Part shown: positions 61,195 through 64,000 of the stretch, in pieces
Layout: every line of letters starts with the position of its first letter
Numbering within the stretch: the first letter of the stretch is position 1
Notes under the pieces: model-generated
Seen by the model: the letters and a program-made list of their open reading frames with translations, nothing else
Databases searched by the model: none
What the model was told of the DNA's origin: nothing
Assembly: GCA_964344565.1 (NCBI GenBank)
Contig: CAYFNT010000001.1
Coordinates: forward strand, 62,001-126,000
Reading direction: 5' to 3'
From: JACNKJ01 sp964344565
Lineage (GTDB): Bacteria > Krumholzibacteriota > Krumholzibacteriia > JACNKJ01
Length of the DNA stretch: 64,000 nucleotides
Position numbers and translations under genes: made by a program

Positions 61195-62733
61195 TTGCTC
61201 CACCCCTCCGCCTCCAAACTCCTCACGACGGCAGTTCTGCTGCTCCTTTTCGCCGGCGCGGCCTTTTCCGAAGGTCCCGATGCGCGCTACTGGCGCCTGG
61301 ACGACATCCTCGACCAGTTCGCGGCCTGGCAGTTCCAGTATCCGGATCTCATTCACGTGGAGAGCATCGGCCTGAGCGGCCAGGGCGAGGCGATCTTCCT
61401 CGCGAGGGTCTCCGACAATGCCTCCACGCCGGAACCCGAGCCCCGGCTGTTTATTCACGCGGCCCAGCACGCCAACGAGGTCAACGGCACCGGGGCGATC
61501 ATGAAGACCATCCAGCGGCTTCTCGAAAGCTACGGCAGCGATCCCGAGGCGACCGCCTGGGTGGACGGCATCGACCTCTGCTTCATCCCCGTAGTCAACG
61601 TCGACGGCCATCGCTATGTCTTCGACGAGCAGCCCAGTTGGGCCGACTGGCGAAAGACCCTTCGCGACAACAACGGAAACGATGAGATCGATTTTCCGGA
61701 TGACGGCGTCGACATGAACCGCAACTGGGGATGGTTCTGGGAGGACAGCGACGAGACCGATCCCGCCTCGCAGAAGTACAAGGGCCCCTACGCCTTCTCC
61801 GAGCCCGAGGTGAAGGCGCTTCGCGATTTCATCCTCGATGAGCGGCCGCTACTCGTGGTCGACTATCATTCGCCAGTGTCCATCAGCTGGACCAACTACG
61901 TCTTCTATCCCTGGGTGAGCCAGCACGGTTGGGGCAACAGCCCCGACTACGACATCGCCTCGGACATCGCCTCATCCTGGGCCTCGCGCACCAAGGACGA
62001 GAACGGCTACAGCTACTCGTCCATCTTCACCTGGGATACCCTCCCCAAGGAGCAGTGCTGGGTCTACGGCAACACGGGCATCATCACCTACATCATGGAG
62101 ATCTCCGACCAGTGCTGGTGGAACGGCGCAACGGTGGACACCATCGCCGCCCGCGTGGCCCGCGGAAGCGAGTACCTCTTCGAGAAGACTCTGGCGGGGC
62201 CGGGTATCTTCGGCACGGTTCGAAGCGCCCAAAGCGCCGCGCCGCTGGTGGCCGAGGTGCGCATCGAGCAATTGCACGGAGACGAGGTGGGGCCCCGGCT
62301 CACCGAGGAGCGATTCGGCCAGTTCTATCGCTTCACCAATACCGGCAGCTACACATTGAGCGTGAGCTGCGAGGGATTCGAACCCCAGCAGCGTCAGGTG
62401 AGCGTGAGCGGCGGCTGGATCAAGGCCGACTTCGACTTGCTTCCCATCTCCACGGGTGTCGACGATGAAGGAGTGCCCCTCGCGATTCTGAGCGCGCCGA
62501 ATCCCGTTCCGGTCGGTGGAACTGTGAGCCTCTATCTGAGGAGTGAGGCGGTGCCGGGCCGGCTCGATCTTCTGGATGTGCGCGGGCGAAGGATCGCCGC
62601 GCTGGGGCGCGACCTTCCGGGAGGAAGCCGCCACAACTTCGCGTTGCCCGCCGATCTTTCCTCGGGAGTCTACCTGCTCCACGCGCGCGCGGGTTCGGAG
62701 ATCATCACGCGGCGCATCACCGTGCTGCGCTGA
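61195..62733 (+). CDS. exported M14-type zinc carboxypeptidase with sorting-type C-terminus
   Basis: 512 residues: signal peptide (AAFS-E), M14 domain (about 30-330) with zinc site QHANE (HxxE), substrate-binding VDMNRNWG, third ligand in VDYHSPVS and catalytic Glu in YIMEISDQ; a carboxypeptidase-regulatory-like beta domain (about 340-420); and a short FlgD-like ending to RRITVLR. Removes C-terminal residues from peptides outside the cell. TTG start at 61195 is supported by AGAAGGA. Meets msrA tail-to-tail with no gap. Confidence 0.88.
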   Translation: MLHPSASKLLTTAVLLLLFAGAAFSEGPDARYWRLDDILDQFAAWQFQYPDLIHVESIGLSGQGEAIFLARVSDNASTPEPEPRLFIHAAQHANEVNGTGAIMKTIQRLLESYGSDPEATAWVDGIDLCFIPVVNVDGHRYVFDEQPSWADWRKTLRDNNGNDEIDFPDDGVDMNRNWGWFWEDSDETDPASQKYKGPYAFSEPEVKALRDFILDERPLLVVDYHSPVSISWTNYVFYPWVSQHGWGNSPDYDIASDIASSWASRTKDENGYSYSSIFTWDTLPKEQCWVYGNTGIITYIMEISDQCWWNGATVDTIAARVARGSEYLFEKTLAGPGIFGTVRSAQSAAPLVAEVRIEQLHGDEVGPRLTEERFGQFYRFTNTGSYTLSVSCEGFEPQQRQVSVSGGWIKADFDLLPISTGVDDEGVPLAILSAPNPVPVGGTVSLYLRSEAVPGRLDLLDVRGRRIAALGRDLPGGSRHNFALPADLSSGVYLLHARAGSEIITRRITVLR

Positions 62734-63375
62734 TCAGCGGCGCAGCTTCTCGCTGAATTCCTTGCGAAACTTGTCCAGCTTCGGGCTGATCACGGCGGCG
62801 CAGTAGGGCTGCTCGGGATTGCGTGAGAAGTAGTCCTGATGATTTGCCTCAGCCGGATAGAATTCGCCCATGGCAGTCACTTCCGTGACGATGGGCCGGT
62901 CGAAGACTTTGCCTTCCTCCAGCTGGGCGATCATCGATTCGGCGGCCTCCCGCTGCGAGGAGTCATGATAGAGGATGATGGAGCGGTATTGGCTTCCCAC
63001 ATCGGCGCCCTGGCGGTCGAGGGTGGTGGGATCGTGGGTGCCGAAGAAGACGGCGAGAATCTCCTCGAACGCGACCCTGCTCGAATCGAACCGGATCTGC
63101 ACCACCTCCGCATGACCGGTGAGCCCCGCGCAGACCGAGCGGTAGTCGGGATTCTTTTCCACGCCTCCCGCGTAGCCGGAGATCACGTCCTCCACGCCTT
63201 CGAGTTCCTCGAAAACCGCTTCGAGGCACCAGAAGCAACCGCCGCCGAGTGTGGCCACGGCGCTTTTGAGTTCTAGTGAGTCGTTTCCTCGGGAAGCGGC
63301 CATGGCGGGCACCTCTCCTGCGAAAAGCAACATGACCGCGAGGGTCAGTGTCGCGAAGTGTATTGTCTTCTTCAT
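62734..63375 (-). CDS. msrA: exported peptide-methionine (S)-S-oxide reductase
   Basis: 213 residues: signal peptide (AMA-AS) followed by a full MsrA domain with catalytic GGCFWCLEAVF (Cys, not Sec), GYAGG, GHAEVVQIRFD and the C-terminal YCAAVISPKLDKF. Repairs oxidised methionine in exported proteins; it needs a thiol donor outside the cytoplasm, a plausible customer for the redoxins encoded at 45693-53374. GGAGG precedes ATG. Confidence 0.95.
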   Translation of the reverse strand: MKKTIHFATLTLAVMLLFAGEVPAMAASRGNDSLELKSAVATLGGGCFWCLEAVFEELEGVEDVISGYAGGVEKNPDYRSVCAGLTGHAEVVQIRFDSSRVAFEEILAVFFGTHDPTTLDRQGADVGSQYRSIILYHDSSQREAAESMIAQLEEGKVFDRPIVTEVTAMGEFYPAEANHQDYFSRNPEQPYCAAVISPKLDKFRKEFSEKLRR

Positions 63376-63732
63376 GGCTCGCCTCCTCGCTTCGGCATCA
63401 CCGATCGTCGTGATGACTCGTGATCTATTCTGATGTCCGAAGGCGCGCGATCGTTGCGGACAATATACGAGCCTGACGCGCGTCTCGCACGAAAACGAAA
63501 CGAAACTCCCCCACGCGATTCCCCTTTGCGAGCCGCGGTCATCACATGCTTCCGGCGTGCGGAGGTCATTGTTTCCCGTCCGAATTCCGGACCCTCGTAT
63601 CCCTGTTGCGTTTCGGCCCTCGCTCTTCCCTGAGCATCCCCGACGCTACTCCCAAGCGGGCCTTGGGCTAAGGCATGGCCTTTGCTGTTCGGCCCGAGGC
63701 GACAACCCATGCGACAGCACAGGAGATGCGAC
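63376..63732. other. divergent intergenic region between msrA and a lipoprotein gene
   Basis: No gene with a start signal. Contains a sigma-54-type promoter at 63672-63685 reading rightward. The msrA promoter must lie at the left edge; none stands out. Confidence 0.4.
63672..63685 (+). promoter_or_regulatory. sigma-54 promoter (-24/-12) of the lipoprotein gene
   Basis: GGCATGGCCTTTGC matches GGCACG-N4-TTGC with one mismatch. Predicted start near 63697, 36 bases before the ATG at 63733. Confidence 0.6.
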
Positions 63733-64000
63733 ATGTTCCCCATCCATCCTCATGGCTCTTTCCTTCAGGGTTTCCTGCGTCAGCTTCGCTGGCTGATCGC
63801 GGGATTGGCGCTCTTGGCCGCGCTTGCCCTGATCGGCTGCGACATCGCGAGTCCGGAGCTTCCCAGCTTCACGACCGTCCTGAACATTCCCTTCGAGAGA
63901 CAGGAAGTGCTCATGGCGGATCTAGTGGAGGACGAGGAATTGCTCTACTCGGACGACGGCGGGCTCTACATCTATCTGGAAGGCGACAGCCTTCGGGTGG
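63733..64000 (+). CDS. start of a lipoprotein gene (3' end outside window)
   Basis: 89 residues visible. A long basic/hydrophobic signal segment (LRWLIAGLALLAALALIGC) ends in a lipobox IGC (Cys37), followed by an acidic mature region. AGGAGA precedes ATG 63733. Apparently sigma-54-controlled. Function unknown. Confidence 0.65.
   Translation, partial: MFPIHPHGSFLQGFLRQLRWLIAGLALLAALALIGCDIASPELPSFTTVLNIPFERQEVLMADLVEDEELLYSDDGGLYIYLEGDSLRV

Noticed and set aside
62734..63375. MsrA as a further selenoprotein
   Set aside because: The catalytic codon is a normal Cys codon (GGCFWC) and no in-frame UGA is present. The TlpA, OsmC and thioredoxin genes were checked likewise and use cysteine.

Overview
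GC-rich chromosomal window from a Gram-negative bacterium, most likely an uncultivated lineage of the FCB superphylum (Krumholzibacteriota/Eisenbacteria-like). The pointers are seven exported proteins ending in a FlgD-Ig/type IX-like C-terminal domain opened by an 'NPFNP'-type motif, plus CotH, lamin-tail, LVIVD-propeller and G8-like exported proteins. The placement is inference; there is no rRNA or tRNA gene in the window to test it.

Layout. 1-7143: a cut-off gene, a tiny exported peptide, a Ser/Thr kinase with a long helical-repeat tail, an NrnA-type DHH phosphoesterase, and a GAF-AAA+-Fis sigma-54 activator. 7144-7884: no protein gene, but two sigma-54-type promoters each followed by an intrinsic terminator (two candidate small RNAs). 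7884-15050: a complete ten-gene F1Fo ATP synthase operon (atpZ-I-B-E-F-H-A-G-D-C). 15181-20977: exported proteins, including one with five repeats of exactly 166 residues. 21092-24849: a membrane-anchored HExxH protein, an ABC transporter of the MacB/LolCDE type, and an exported protein. 24905-31819 (minus strand): mtnA with a class II aldolase, nadA, a 1168-residue CotH-type exported protein, and a flavin-reductase-fold protein. 31934-34670: a leaderless exported gene, then a hipBST-like toxin-antitoxin module flanked by a duplicated end of hmgA. 34671-37854: tyrosine degradation (hpd, FAA hydrolase, hmgA). 38043-45565: CBS protein, three-subunit transhydrogenase, K+ channel with two RCK modules, haem-c lipoprotein, aldehyde dehydrogenase, membrane methyltransferase.

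45693-52741 is the most unusual part: six consecutive genes for exported thioredoxin-fold proteins, each interrupted by one in-frame UGA exactly where the first cysteine of CxxC belongs (UPVC, UPSC, UPVC, UPTC, UPTC, UPTC), each followed at the right distance by a short hairpin like a bacterial SECIS. I read them as a tandem array of selenocysteine redoxins; two are about 780-residue fusions of a beta-propeller, a selenoredoxin and a C-terminal sorting domain. They converge on a minus-strand thiol operon (ArsR regulator, three-domain thioredoxin, OsmC, ordinary TlpA), and an exported MsrA lies about 10 kb further on.

55288-64000: exported proteins, a hexapeptide acetyltransferase, a LysR regulator whose palindrome recurs before an uncharacterised gene, inositol-phosphate synthase, an HU-type protein, a zinc carboxypeptidase, MsrA, and the start of a lipoprotein gene.

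A second cross-window signal is a short C-terminal motif, roughly [ST]-[WF]-x-x-[ILV]-[KR]-x-x-Y at the very end of eight otherwise unlike exported proteins, separate from the longer FlgD-like domain on seven others. The organism seems to invest heavily in exported proteins and in extracytoplasmic thiol/selenol chemistry. SelA, SelB, SelC and SelD must be encoded elsewhere if the selenoprotein reading is right.
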